From Acetobacter papayae JCM 25143 (GTDB taxonomy: Bacteria; Pseudomonadota; Alphaproteobacteria; Acetobacterales; Acetobacteraceae): a stretch of DNA of 39,757 nucleotides. The stretch covers positions 1 through 39,757 of the forward strand of contig NZ_BAIN01000020.1 of the NCBI RefSeq assembly GCF_000613285.1. Direction: 5' to 3'. The first letter of the stretch is position 1, and each line of letters opens with the position of its first letter. The notes below the pieces were generated by a model. The model was not told where the DNA came from. It saw only the letters and a program-made list of their open reading frames with translations, and searched no databases. Of this stretch, positions 1-8,158 are shown one piece after another. A program made the translations under genes and the position numbers.

Positions 1-432
1 GCGTCGCCATGCCGCCGCCCGTTCGGTCTTTTCCATCCTGTCGCGTAGGGCGGCCTGCTCGGCGGCTTCCGCCTCGCGGCGCTGGCGGATTTCCGCCTGA
101 ATGGCCGCTTTTTCGCTCTCGCGTTCCGCTTCGAGACGCAGGGTCTCAAGGCGTGTCGCTTCTTGTGCTGCTTTTTCGCGAGCGACGACTTTTCTGACTG
201 TGTACCACGTTTCGCGCGCGTTCCGTTGGGTCGGTGTTTTCCCGCTTCGATCCGTTAGTCCGAGTTGGGCAAACCAGTCGCAGACCCGTTCCCATGAGAT
301 ACGTTTCTTGCCCAGTGCCTGCACCAGCGTGTCGTGGTTGGCCTTCATCCATAGAAACGCCGCTGAGCGGAACCAACCATCAGTCATCTCTGACAGCATC
401 AGATCAGGCACTGGCAGGGCATGTGTCGTCAT
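1..432 (-). CDS. Partial coiled-coil protein of the mobilisation region, function unknown
   Basis: An open frame on the minus strand starts with ATG at 432 and runs off the left edge, so the C-terminus is missing. A strong purine-rich ribosome site (GGAGAGGAG) lies just upstream of the ATG. The first ~85 residues are compact and tryptophan-rich (WFRSAAFLWMKAN, KRISWERVCDWFAQLG, ARETWYTVRKVV) and could be a small DNA-binding fold. After that comes a highly charged Ala/Glu/Arg stretch typical of a long coiled coil. It is transcribed away from the mazEF and relaxase genes, a common place for plasmid accessory or partition-type coiled-coil proteins. I do not recognise the family; a KfrA-like or transfer-accessory role is only a guess. 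Confidence 0.6.
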   Translation of the reverse strand, partial: MTTHALPVPDLMLSEMTDGWFRSAAFLWMKANHDTLVQALGKKRISWERVCDWFAQLGLTDRSGKTPTQRNARETWYTVRKVVAREKAAQEATRLETLRLEAERESEKAAIQAEIRQRREAEAAEQAALRDRMEKTERAAAWRR

Positions 433-472
433 CGGCGCTTCTCCTCTCCAGTCCTCTTTAGCACCCGCCATT

Positions 473-545
473 CCGCCAGACAAGTGCCGTTAGACAGACT
501 GACTATCGCCAGTTAATCGCCAGTGCTCCGCCAGACAAACGCCAG
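473..545. repeat. Cluster of short CGCCAG direct repeats between divergent genes
   Basis: CCGCCAGACAA occurs at 473-483 and again at 528-538. ATCGCCAGT occurs at 505-513 and 516-524, and a further CGCCAG lies at 540-545. All share the core CGCCAG in one orientation. They sit between the left-edge gene and mazEF in a mobilisation region, so they may be binding sites of a plasmid regulator or part of an origin of transfer; this is inference. The rest of the gap (546-742) shows only a 6-bp GC stem at 601-615. Confidence 0.5.
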
Positions 546-742
546 AGCAAAACCACCACCACAAACTTTCTCCATATACAAATGCAAACGTCCCGTTTGC
601 CGCGCCTGCGGCGCGTCAGCCTATCGGTTAAAGAGCAGTCGCTGATCGGGCTGAAGGCGTGTCGCGTGCCTTTGCCCGTTGCACCTGATGGAGTTGTACG
701 GGGAGGATGGATGTCGTGCTGGTGACAGAATGCTTGCGGAGC

Positions 743-759
743 GTAAGGGAATTCCTTAC
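743..759. promoter_or_regulatory. Inverted repeat upstream of mazEF-type pair, candidate operator
   Basis: GTAAGG (743-748) and CCTTAC (754-759) form a perfect inverted repeat with a 5-base spacer, ten bases before the antitoxin ATG at 769. AbrB/MazE antitoxins usually autoregulate by binding such a site. That it is the operator is inferred from position. Confidence 0.4.
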
Positions 760-768
760 ATTGCGGGC

Positions 769-987
769 ATGATCAGAAGCCGCCTCACAAGCAAGTCGCA
801 GACGACCATTCCGCAGTCTGTCCGTAAGGCATTGGGCCTGCAGCCCGGTGACGAGATTGGTTATGTCGTGGAGAACGGGCAGGTCGTCCTGACCCGGGTT
901 TCGGCGACACCGGAGCAGGATGATCCCTTCGCGACATTCAGCGAATGGAACTCTGTCGCGGATCAGCAGGCCTATGCCGGGCTTTGA
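769..987 (+). CDS. AbrB/MazE-family antitoxin
   Basis: A 72-residue protein whose first half is a swapped-hairpin AbrB/SpoVT domain (residues ~4-45: LTSKSQTTIPQSVRKALGL, then PGDEIGY). The acidic C-terminal tail would wrap the toxin. The ATG at 769 is chosen because the domain normally starts a few residues before this motif; in-frame starts at 679 and 730 would add an unrelated extension. The stop overlaps the next gene by 14 bases, the usual antitoxin-toxin coupling. Known role of the family: neutralises the partner ribonuclease and represses the operon. Confidence 0.8.
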   Translation: MIRSRLTSKSQTTIPQSVRKALGLQPGDEIGYVVENGQVVLTRVSATPEQDDPFATFSEWNSVADQQAYAGL

Positions 988-1339
988 GGTCTGGGACCTG
1001 ATCAAGGTTCCGTTCCCCTATACAAACCGTCCTGTCCGTCAGCATCGACCGGCCCTTGTCGTGCGGGTGGTGCAGTCTGCCGGGGCTCCCGATCTGCTCT
1101 GGGTGCTGATGGTCACGTCGTCCGCCCACAGGCGGTGGGCGCTCGATATCGACATCACCGATTTCAGGGCGGCCGGTCTTCCCTCTCCGTCGATGGTTCG
1201 CACGGCGAAAATCGCGACGATCGAAGCCGCCGATGCCCAGAGGATCGGCACTCTGCCAGCCGCATATCGGGAGGCGGTCATGCAGGTCGTGGCGGTGTTG
1301 TCGTCGGCATTGCGCGACGGCTGCCCGCCCGGGCAGTAG
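974..1339 (+). CDS. MazF/PemK-family endoribonuclease toxin
   Basis: 121 residues starting at ATG 974 inside the antitoxin gene. The start MPGFEVWDLIKVPFPYTN and the following RQHRPALVV match the PemK/MazF fold (beta-barrel opening followed by the RPALV strand), and the length is normal. The middle segment VLMVTSSAHRRW carries the loop in which the family's catalytic Thr/Ser usually lies. Family members cut mRNA and arrest growth when the antitoxin decays, stabilising plasmids. The gene is intact and paired with the antitoxin at 769-987. The exact subfamily is not certain. Confidence 0.8.
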   Translation: MPGFEVWDLIKVPFPYTNRPVRQHRPALVVRVVQSAGAPDLLWVLMVTSSAHRRWALDIDITDFRAAGLPSPSMVRTAKIATIEAADAQRIGTLPAAYREAVMQVVAVLSSALRDGCPPGQ

Positions 1340-1393
1340 CGCGCGCCGGTGAGGCGGCGCGAACAGGCGTCACAACCATCTGTGCGAGTCTGT

Positions 1394-1413
1394 TCTCCGT
1401 TTAACCACGGAGA
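1394..1413 (+). promoter_or_regulatory. Hairpin covering the ribosome site of the relaxase operon
   Basis: TCTCCGT (1394-1400) and ACGGAGA (1407-1413) form a 7-bp stem with loop TTAACC. The right arm contains part of the GGAGAGAAG ribosome site of the gene at 1422, so the hairpin could hide it. It lies in an 80-base gap before the mobilisation genes, so it may instead belong to the transfer origin. Both readings are inference. Confidence 0.35.
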
Positions 1414-1421
1414 GAAGACAG

Positions 1422-1682
1422 ATGTCCGAGATGGCGCAGATGCGCGACACGCAGCAGGCACACACGAAAATTCTGATGCTTCTGCAGACGCAGGCGGAGC
1501 AGACGACAAAGGGTATTGCCACGATCATCGGGCTCCTGACGCCCCCTGAGGACGATGAGGGCAACCGGCTTGCCAAAGCGCTGGAGGCGTTGGCGGAGAC
1601 GATCGCACTCCAGACACAGGCCACGGTTGAGATGCAATCCGTGGTTCAGGTGCTGGTTGCCAAAATGGACGCCACGCCATGA
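1422..1682 (+). CDS. Small relaxase-operon accessory protein
   Basis: An 86-residue, largely helical protein rich in Gln, Thr and Leu, with no membrane segment. The heptad-like pattern (LQTQAEQTTKGIATIIGLL, then LAKALEALAETIALQTQ) suggests a coiled coil that oligomerises. It has a good ribosome site (GGAGAGAAG) and ends by a 4-base ATGA overlap with the relaxase gene, so the two are translationally coupled. Position fits a nicking accessory protein such as those preceding TrwC/TraA relaxases, but I see no recognisable ribbon-helix-helix motif and do not assign a family. Confidence 0.65.
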   Translation: MSEMAQMRDTQQAHTKILMLLQTQAEQTTKGIATIIGLLTPPEDDEGNRLAKALEALAETIALQTQATVEMQSVVQVLVAKMDATP

Positions 1683-4600
1683 TGACGTTCCGCAAACTCT
1701 CCGCCGATGGGGCGGGGAAGCTCATCATGGCCTATCTGCGTGAGCATCAGATGGATGCAGCGCCGGGAGCAGAGGTGTCGCCGGATAGCGGCCAGGAGAA
1801 GGGCGGACGCCTTAACAACTACTACACCGGCCGCGAAGGGCGTGGCGACTGGGGGCCTGGCATTGGCCCGCTCGCAGCCCGCGCCCTGGGCATTGATCTG
1901 ACGGCCCCGCCGTCTGATGAGGCCCTCTGTAACCTGTTTGAAGCCAAGCGGGCCGATACTGGCGAGGAATGGCACGACATTGAGGGCGACAAGACGGCCA
2001 GACAGGCGGGCCGAAAGGCGGGTGGCCGCAAGCGCTCGATCTCGGGGTTCGACTTCACGGCGTCGCCGGACAAGTCTGTGACACTTGCGGCCGAGTTCGC
2101 GTCCACGAAGGCCGAGCAGGCGCTGATCTGGCACGCCATCCATACGGCGAATGATCGGCACTCAGACTGATAGCGGCGGAACTGGGCTGGGCGCGGCGGA
2201 TGGTGAATGGCGTGCATGTCGAGGAGCAGGGCGAGGTCGGTTGGGTGTCCTTCCGACATTACGCGGCCCGACCCGCCATGCAGATTCAGGATGGGGCGTC
2301 AGGCCCGACGGCGTCGGTCGAAATTCCTGTGCCGGGTGATCCCCAGGCCCATATCCACAACATCCTGCTGAACATGGTGGCCACAGCGGACGGGCATGTC
2401 GGCTCTCTGGATTCAGCCCGGATCACGAAGACGATGCCCCATATCTTCGGGGCGTATTTTCAGGCACAGCTTGCCCAGTTGCTCCGCGAGCTGGGGATCA
2501 AGGTCAGCATGGATGCCCGAGGCCGGGCGATCGTCATTGACGACATCCCCAAGGAGGTCTGCGAGGCGTTTTCCAAGCGGAGCAAGCAGGCCGAAAAACA
2601 GGCCAAGGCGTTTGTCGCACGACAGGGTGGCGACTGGAAGACGATGTCGGCTGACCAGAAATTCAAGGTTCTGCATCAGGCCAATCTGGCCTACAGGGCG
2701 AAGAAATATACCGGCAGCAACGACCGCGAGATCTGGCGGGAGCAGGCTGAAGAACTGGGCTGGAAGCACACGACCGCGCTGACGGATACGGTGTATGCGA
2801 CGAAGACCGATGCTGAGCGGTTTGAGGAAGCCTACGCGATTGCGGCCCGGCTGGTTGCGGAAGACTTCAAGAGCAGTGCGGTTCTCGATCTGGACGTGCT
2901 CAGGATGCACGCGGCTCACGGCCTGATTGCGGCGGGGATCCAAGAGGCTGGCGACATGGATCATGTTCGTGACATGATTCTGCAGCGGGGCGTTGTGCTG
3001 GAAGGGGAACAGACCCCGCTTGTCGTGGAAACGCTGCATGGGCGTGAGCGCGTGACCTCCAAGTTCCAGATCAGCGTTGAAAAAGAGTTCTCTGAACTGG
3101 TGGCGCTGGCGGCTCGCGATGCGGACGGGGCGTTGTCGCGCGAGGCCCTGCAAAAGGCGATTGAGGCGTCTGGTCTGGATTTTGACCGCGAGCCGGATCA
3201 CGGCCGCGCCCAGCTTGCGGCCATTTATGGCCTTGGGCTTTCGGGGCGACTTGGGTTTCTGACTGGAGCGGCGGGGGCAGGGAAGACGGCGCTCCTGTCG
3301 CCTCTGGTCACAGCCTGGAAGGAGGAAGGGCGACAGGTTATCGGTACGGCTATGGCCTGGCGACAGGCGGATGCGCTCAAGGATGCCGGAGTGGAGCGTA
3401 CGGTCGCACTGTCCCCGCTTTTGCGCGAGATTGAGGCGGGACGACTGGCGATTGCCCCGAACTCTGTTCTCATCATTGACGAGGGAAGTCAGATCGCACC
3501 GATCCAGATGCTCAAGCTCCTGCGGTTGCAAAAGGAGGTGGGCTTTTCCATGAGGATCATCGCGGACCGTGAGCAGGCGCAGGCCATCGAAGCGGGCGAT
3601 AGCGTGGAGCTGATGATGCGTTCGGTGCCTGCGGGTGTGCGGTTTGAGCTGTTGAGCACGATCCGTCAGAAAACCGAGCGCGGCCGGATGATCGCGGGTC
3701 TGTTTCGTGGAACGGGCCGCGACATGACGAAATCGGAGGAAGAGCAGAACGCTGAGGACGCGCAGCGCGCCCGTAAGGCGATAGACCTCAAGCGGGCAGA
3801 TGGGACATTCAGCCTGGTCGGGGGCGACCACGCGCAGGTTGTCGCACAGATTGCGGAGTTTTATCTCAAGCGCCGCGACATGCTCCGTGCGGCCGGGAGC
3901 AAGCGCGGCATTACGATGTCCGCTCCCACGAATGAGGACGTCATGGCGCTCAGCATGGCCGTGCGTGAGCGGCTGCGTGAACGCGGGGAACTCGGGAAAG
4001 AGGAGATCGTCCGTGCGGCCATCGATCAACGGGGTGAGACCTATGACCTGCCGATTGCGGTTGGTGACCGGCTGAGGCTTTTCAGCAAGGTGCGGTGTCG
4101 CGCCCAGCGCAGCTACGGGTCACGATGGCTGGAACTGGGATCGAATGGTGATTTTGTCGATGTGCTGGGCTGGACGGAGAAGGGCCTGATCCTCAGGAAC
4201 CGCGCTGGCACAGAGGGCATGGTACCGTGGGACTCTCTGGCGGATCGGCAGACGGGCCGCATTGCGCTGGGCTTTGGACATGCGATGACGATTGACGCTG
4301 CACAGGGGGCGACATCAGACGAGCATATCAATGCGCTGCCACGGGGGAGTTCGTCGATGACGGGATTTACGGCCTATGTCGCGGAAAGTCGGCATGTCCA
4401 CGCGTCATGGACAATGGTGGGAGAAGCATCTGTACGGGAAGCGGAGACGTTTTCCCGACCGCTGGGCGACAAGACGCCTGTGACGTATGAGGATCTGCTG
4501 AACCGTGTCGCGGGTGACATGGGTAAGCATCCTTACAAGTCTGTCGCCATTGACCTGACGGGCGAGGAAATGAAGATCCGGCAGGGCCAGATCGAGTGGA

Positions 4601-4905
4601 TCCGTCGTGAGCGGGACCGGGAAGAGATTGAGGAGGATGAGCTACAGCCAGGGGAACGCGCACGCAGCCGGGCGACATCGGTGTTGCTGCGCAAAATCCC
4701 CACTGAGCGATGGGACGATCTGGGCCGGAATCTCCGGCGTCAGGCGCTGATCGCGCAGGATGCGGCGGAGCGGGCCAACAGGCTTGTCGCGCAGAGGGGC
4801 GCTGAAAAGGATCTGTTTCAGGGCAGGGCACAGACGTCGACGCCAAACAGGTCTACAGGCCGTGTGGTGAGGCCTTCAAATGATATGGGAGTTGGTCATG
4901 AGTAA
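1679..4905 (+). pseudogene. TrwC/TraA-type (MOBF) conjugative relaxase-helicase, frameshifted
   Basis: Starts at ATG 1679. The first part carries paired tyrosines (NNYYTGR, residues ~46-52) and GFDFTASPDKSVT, the relaxase signature. The frame closes at 2170 but the protein continues in another frame: ALRLIAAELGW, then GWVSFRHYAARP and the metal-binding HUH motif DPQAHIHN near 2340. Further on is a RecD-like helicase domain with Walker A GAAGAGKT (~3270) and Walker B IIDEGSQ (~3475). Restoring one G at 2157-2158 (CGGCA to CGGGCA) joins the halves seamlessly as ANDR-ALRL, giving ~1075 residues, a normal length. The downstream part alone (from ~2200) would lack the catalytic tyrosines. Role: nicks oriT, stays bound to the 5' end and unwinds the strand for transfer. 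Confidence 0.88.
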
Positions 4906-5212
4906 CCCGCTGGTGGAAGAAATCGTCGCACGGGCGCTGCCCCTCATTCATGTGGAACGGGAGGCGGAGCAGCTGGACACTCAGGAGGCTTATGAAGCGT
5001 TCCGGGTCAGGCATGCCGAATTGAGCCGTCAGGTCATCAATCAGCTGCGGGCCTGCGGATGGATGCGTGATGACGCGACTACAGAGGACATGCGCGAGAT
5101 CTACTACGCTGTTCTGCGACACCCGGCACTGGAAGGCTCCGCGTCAGACCGGGCTGTTGCCGGGAGGCTGTTGAATGAGGCATGGAAAGGGGTACATGGC
5201 TGGGTTGGGTAA
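4898..5212 (+). CDS. Small soluble protein downstream of the relaxase, function unknown
   Basis: 104 residues from ATG 4898, chosen over the in-frame ATG at 4880 because GGGAG stands 6-8 bases before it. It overlaps the last codons of the relaxase. The protein is helical and acidic in its N-terminal half (LVEEIVARALPLIHVEREAEQL), with a later segment TTEDMREIYYAVLRHPALEG. No signal peptide, membrane segment or catalytic motif was recognised. It is the last gene of the relaxase operon, since a strong terminator follows at once. An accessory role in DNA processing is an inference from location only. Confidence 0.65.
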   Translation: MSNPLVEEIVARALPLIHVEREAEQLDTQEAYEAFRVRHAELSRQVINQLRACGWMRDDATTEDMREIYYAVLRHPALEGSASDRAVAGRLLNEAWKGVHGWVG

Positions 5213-5219
5213 GAGCTGG

Positions 5220-5247
5220 AAAAGCCGACAATTGTTTGTCGGCTTTT
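5220..5247. terminator. Rho-independent terminator ending the relaxase operon
   Basis: AAAAGCCGACAA (5220-5231) and TTGTCGGCTTTT (5236-5247) form a perfect 12-bp stem with loop TTGT and a T run in the 3' arm. The symmetric A and T ends make it potentially bidirectional. It lies 7 bases after the stop at 5212. Confidence 0.88.
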
Positions 5248-5539
5248 GCCTTCATCCTCGACATACAAGGCGCCATAAAGAATTTCCAAAACCGGAAATA
5301 TGCTCGTGGCAAGTCCGACATACTCGCGTATGCCATCCCCGCTGTTCCTGTCTGCCAGCTAATTTCCGTTCATGTGCCTGACGATGCTGCGCATATTGGT
5401 AATTATACTGCAGCAGAATGAACCGTCATCTTGGGATAAACAGTTGGGCGAGTGCATGGTGAAGTGGCGCTACTTGATGGAATGATGCCCCGCATGCCCC
5501 GCTGATTGACGGGGCGCTTCATCACACCTCAACGCCAGT
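5248..5539. other. Intergenic junction between mobilisation genes and cargo
   Basis: About 290 bases without a convincing gene. An open frame runs through part of it as an extension of the terminator sequence, but it has no ribosome site and looks like no protein I know. Small palindromes (ATTTCC/GGAAAT near 5282, CATAC/GTATG near 5322) are too short to interpret. GC content is lower than in the flanking relaxase gene, consistent with a boundary between acquired segments. Confidence 0.4.
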
Positions 5540-5902
5540 TCAGTCCTGCGCGGCACGACGATCAAATGCGGCGCGGGCCTGTTCAAGGGCGGGCCGGTTC
5601 TCGCGTGCCCAACTTGCTAGGGCTGCCAGAGGTTCTGTCAGGCTTTGCCCCAATGGGGTCAGACAGTACTCAACCTTCGGCGGGACGGTAGCATAGGCTT
5701 TGCGAGCCACCAGTCCATCGCGTTCGAGCCCGCGCAGGGTGATGGTCAGCATCCGGTGCGAGATGCCGGGGATGCGGTTCTTCAACGCATTGAAACGATG
5801 GGTGCCTTCTGAGAGATGGCCACAGACCATGACCGTCCACTTGTCGCCAATGCGTGCAATCACCTCTGCTAGGCCGCGACATTCAGCTTCTACATTTTCC
5901 AT
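5540..5902 (-). CDS. HxlR-family winged-helix regulator
   Basis: 120 residues. RIGDKWTVMVCGHLSEGTHRFNALKNRIPGISHRMLTITLRGLERDGLV is followed by VEYCLTPLGQSL, the classic HxlR layout: helix 1 with a Cys, recognition helix, and the wing ending in YxLTPLG. Cys at residue 8 and in MVCGHL could be redox or electrophile sensors, as in HypR/YodB, but that is inference. It is divergent from the NmrA-like oxidoreductase at 6018, with an 18-bp perfect palindrome between them. This arrangement is typical of an aldehyde- or quinone-responsive repressor controlling its neighbour. Confidence 0.9.
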   Translation of the reverse strand: MENVEAECRGLAEVIARIGDKWTVMVCGHLSEGTHRFNALKNRIPGISHRMLTITLRGLERDGLVARKAYATVPPKVEYCLTPLGQSLTEPLAALASWARENRPALEQARAAFDRRAAQD

Positions 5903-5940
5903 TGCTACTCCTTGGGGCGACAGGAACCTGGGTGTTCTTG

Positions 5941-5958
5941 ACGCATGAATTCATGCGT
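5941..5958. promoter_or_regulatory. Perfect 18-bp palindrome, likely HxlR operator
   Basis: ACGCATGAATTCATGCGT is a perfect palindrome, 39 bases from the HxlR start and 60 from the reductase start. It is followed by TACTTGTTAG..CTAGGAACAA, a looser repeat. A dimeric winged-helix repressor could control both genes from here. Assignment is by symmetry and position. Confidence 0.6.
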
Positions 5959-6017
5959 ACTTGTTAGCCACTAGGAACAAATTTAACCTAAAGAACCATA
6001 AATAACCATGGAATCTG

Positions 6018-6884
6018 ATGATGAAAATAGGTGTGAGCGGTGCCAGCGGTCAGCTCGGTAACGCAGTTGTTCAGGCGTTGGCGGAAACGGTTGCGGCCGA
6101 AAATATGGTGGCGATTTCGCGCACCCCCAAGACCGATCGAACCTACTCAGGTCGCTTGGGCGACTACAACCAATCCGAGACATTGGTGGCGGCCTATCAG
6201 GGCTTGGATCGCCTGCTGTTGATTCCAGGGGCTGATCTGCGGCCGGGGATTCGTTCGCGCCAGATGTTGGCAGCCGTGGATGCCGCTGCACAGGCCCAGG
6301 TCGGTCACGTCTTCCTGTTGTCGGCAACCGGGACGCAGCGTGAGGGGGAGTCCGCCGTTGGCGCGGCGTATTGGCACAGTGAGCAGGCGTTGATTAAGAG
6401 CGCGATCCCCGCATGGACGATACTGCGTATGAGCTATTTTTCCGAGACGCTGGTCGAAGAGGTGCGGATGTCTTTAACGGCAGGCGGGCTTGCGGCGCTT
6501 GATGACAGCCGCGTCAGTTTCGTTTCGCGCGGCGACGTGGCCAAAGCTGCCGCCGCCGCATTGACCAGCGAGGGCCACGAGGGCGCCATATATCAGCTGA
6601 CAGGCCCTGAAACCCTGCGCGGTAAAGCGGTGTGCAGGCTGGTCGCGCAGCACATTCATCGGCCGTTTGCCTTGAACGTGATGCCCCCCGAGGTATTGCG
6701 AGCCGGGTTGCTCAAAACGGGTCTGCCTGAGTTTGTTGCCGATGCCGTGGTATCGATGAAGACGCGGCAGGCACGTGGCGCCTACGACATCGTCAGCGGT
6801 GACATTGTGCGTTTGACCGGAGGCACGCCATGTTCCCTGGCCGAGATTCTGGCGAGTACCGCCGGAGGACTGGGGCAGTCGTAG
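6018..6884 (+). CDS. NmrA-like NAD(P)H-dependent oxidoreductase (quinone reductase QorB-like)
   Basis: 288 residues. The N-terminus MMKIGVSGASGQLGNAVVQAL carries the Rossmann dinucleotide site GxxGxxG in the GASGQLG form used by NmrA/QOR2 proteins. FLLSATG and the C-terminal substrate domain (GAIYQLTGPE) follow the same family. Members reduce quinones or sense the NADP redox state. Two in-frame ATGs adjoin (6018, 6021); either can be used. It is divergent from the HxlR regulator, a frequent pairing for QorB/YtfG-like enzymes, so electrophile-induced expression is likely. The gene is intact. Confidence 0.87.
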   Translation: MMKIGVSGASGQLGNAVVQALAETVAAENMVAISRTPKTDRTYSGRLGDYNQSETLVAAYQGLDRLLLIPGADLRPGIRSRQMLAAVDAAAQAQVGHVFLLSATGTQREGESAVGAAYWHSEQALIKSAIPAWTILRMSYFSETLVEEVRMSLTAGGLAALDDSRVSFVSRGDVAKAAAAALTSEGHEGAIYQLTGPETLRGKAVCRLVAQHIHRPFALNVMPPEVLRAGLLKTGLPEFVADAVVSMKTRQARGAYDIVSGDIVRLTGGTPCSLAEILASTAGGLGQS

Positions 6885-7011
6885 CCCCGCACTTGCTGGG
6901 TGCTTTGCTGCGCCAGTCGACGAAGGCCCCGCACCACCGGTGCAAGCCTAACGCGGTGCACTCAAGCGCGATACGAGGGTTTATATCGCTTGGGCGGGCG
7001 TGCCAGCCTTA

Positions 7012-7246
7012 GGCTCAGGACCTGTTAATTCATTGAATTGAGCGAGACGTTGTGATTCACTGGCTTACCGACGGCGGTGATGCTGTGAGTGACATGTCTT
7101 TGCTGTCTGAGAGCCAGATGGAACGGATTGAGCCGTTTTTTTCTCTGGCGCATAGAGTGCCATGCGTGGATGACCGGCGTGTTCTGAGCGGGATAGTTTA
7201 TGTGATCCGCAACGGTCTTCAGTGGAAAGACGCCCCGAAAGCATGA
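7012..7246 (+). mobile_element. Truncated IS5-family (IS1031-like) element, 5' end only
   Basis: An open frame from ATG 7094 encodes MSLLSESQMERIEPFF, VDDRRVLSGIVYVIRNGLQWKDAPKA, the well-known N-terminus of IS5/IS1031-type transposases (DUF4096 region). It breaks off exactly after the WKDAP motif, so the DDE catalytic domain is absent. Upstream, GGCTCAGGACCTGTTAATTC from 7012 resembles the terminal inverted repeat region of IS1031-like elements; its exact tip is uncertain. The remaining ~600 bp and the right end are missing. The fragment cannot transpose on its own. Confidence 0.75.
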
Positions 7247-7526
7247 GGTGGTTTACGTTGCCGGGGATACGTTTTCCTACGCTCAACTCGCCGAAAAGAT
7301 GGAGCACTATCTTGGCCGCCCTGTCATTCGGGAACTGTGGGATATGGATAGGCTACGCGCAGAAGTCGCCGCACACCCTGATGACGGAATACGGAAATAT
7401 CGTCTTGCGTTCGCACGCGATACTGGCGTGGCATGGGACAAGAAACAGACTTTCAACGCTTTACAGGGCATTGAAGTAACCGACGTCATGACCTGGCTAA
7501 AACGCCAGCAACGTCATGTAGCTTAA
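7242..7526 (+). pseudogene. C-terminal fragment of an NmrA-like oxidoreductase
   Basis: Immediately after the IS5 fragment the other frame reads HEVVYVAGDTFSYAQLAEKM, then YLGRPVIRELW and TGVAWDKKQTFNALQGIEVTDVMTWLKRQ, ending at 7526. This matches the C-terminal third of NmrA/isoflavone-reductase-like proteins. The N-terminal NAD(P)-binding domain is gone and the break coincides with the truncated transposase, so the fragment was created by an IS-linked deletion. No convincing start codon or ribosome site; not expected to be functional. Confidence 0.65.
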
Positions 7527-7601
7527 ACCACTCACTGTTTGCGACATCTGAATTCCGGGAGACACAAGCTCTGCATCAATGCTAGCCATTCGCCCCTTGG
7601 T

Positions 7602-8054
7602 TTACTTGCAGAGCGTGGCCGGAGCATGCCGTTCTGCTAGCCTCTGATGGAAGTCAGCATGAAGTGCTGCAAGTGTAATCTGGCCAAAACGCGCGAGAAG
7701 TTGGGCCTTAACATCGGCCAGGACGCCACTCATGGCGTGGTTAACGGCTTCTTCGACAAGGCACTCAGTCTCCACACTCCGGTTCCCTATGGCGAATAAT
7801 CTTGGGGCATCAAGAGCCTCATAAATATCCCGCAGCGTTACCTGATCCAACTGGCATGAAAGCGTCCACCCGCCGCCATGTCCTTTTTCGGAGTGTACAT
7901 ATCCATGCTCACGCAGACCGCCCATAAGACGTCGCACAACCACGGGGTTAGTGTTAAGGGCGCGAGCCAGGGCTTCTGACGTCATGGGGCCACCTGCTTC
8001 TGCCATGTGCAGGAGTACGTGGAGCACACAGGATAATCTGTTATCTTGTCTCAT
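7602..8054 (-). CDS. Rrf2-family winged-helix regulator
   Basis: 150 residues. MRQDNRLSCVLHVLLHMAEAGGPMTSEALARALNTNPVVVRRLMGGLREHGYV is followed by EKGHGGGWTLSCQ, which is the Rrf2 DNA-binding domain with its GxxGGxxL wing. The three-cysteine iron-sulfur cluster motif of IscR/NsrR is absent; single Cys residues at 9, ~66 and ~98 remain, so thiol sensing is possible. It is divergent from the DUF2938 gene with an inverted repeat between them, a pairing seen for YwnA-type Rrf2 regulators. The natural role is probably repression of that neighbour; the signal is unknown. Confidence 0.87.
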   Translation of the reverse strand: MRQDNRLSCVLHVLLHMAEAGGPMTSEALARALNTNPVVVRRLMGGLREHGYVHSEKGHGGGWTLSCQLDQVTLRDIYEALDAPRLFAIGNRSVETECLVEEAVNHAMSGVLADVKAQLLARFGQITLAALHADFHQRLAERHAPATLCK

Positions 8055-8081
8055 GTAACTTCATGTGTTGCTAGAGTGCGG

Positions 8082-8102
8082 TTTCGTGAGTATATCATGA
8101 AA
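8082..8102. promoter_or_regulatory. Inverted repeat, candidate Rrf2 operator
   Basis: TTTCGTGA (8082-8089) and TCATGAAA (8095-8102) match as an inverted repeat at 7 of 8 positions with a 5-base spacer. A further CATGAAAGT at ~8115 and ACTTCATG at ~8058 repeat the half site. All lie between the divergent starts at 8054 and 8159. Confidence 0.5.
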
Positions 8103-8158
8103 CTCGAAAAGTGACATGAAAGTGTGTGCGAACACTCTTACTTCGAGGACATGCTGTA

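Noticed and set aside
600-616. GC-rich hairpin as terminator
   Set aside because: Stem of only 6 bp, no T run after it, and no gene ends there.
2413-4029. 538-residue open frame on the minus strand
   Set aside because: It is wholly antisense to the relaxase-helicase, has the Arg/His/Leu-rich composition of a mirror frame in GC-rich DNA, and has no recognisable domain.
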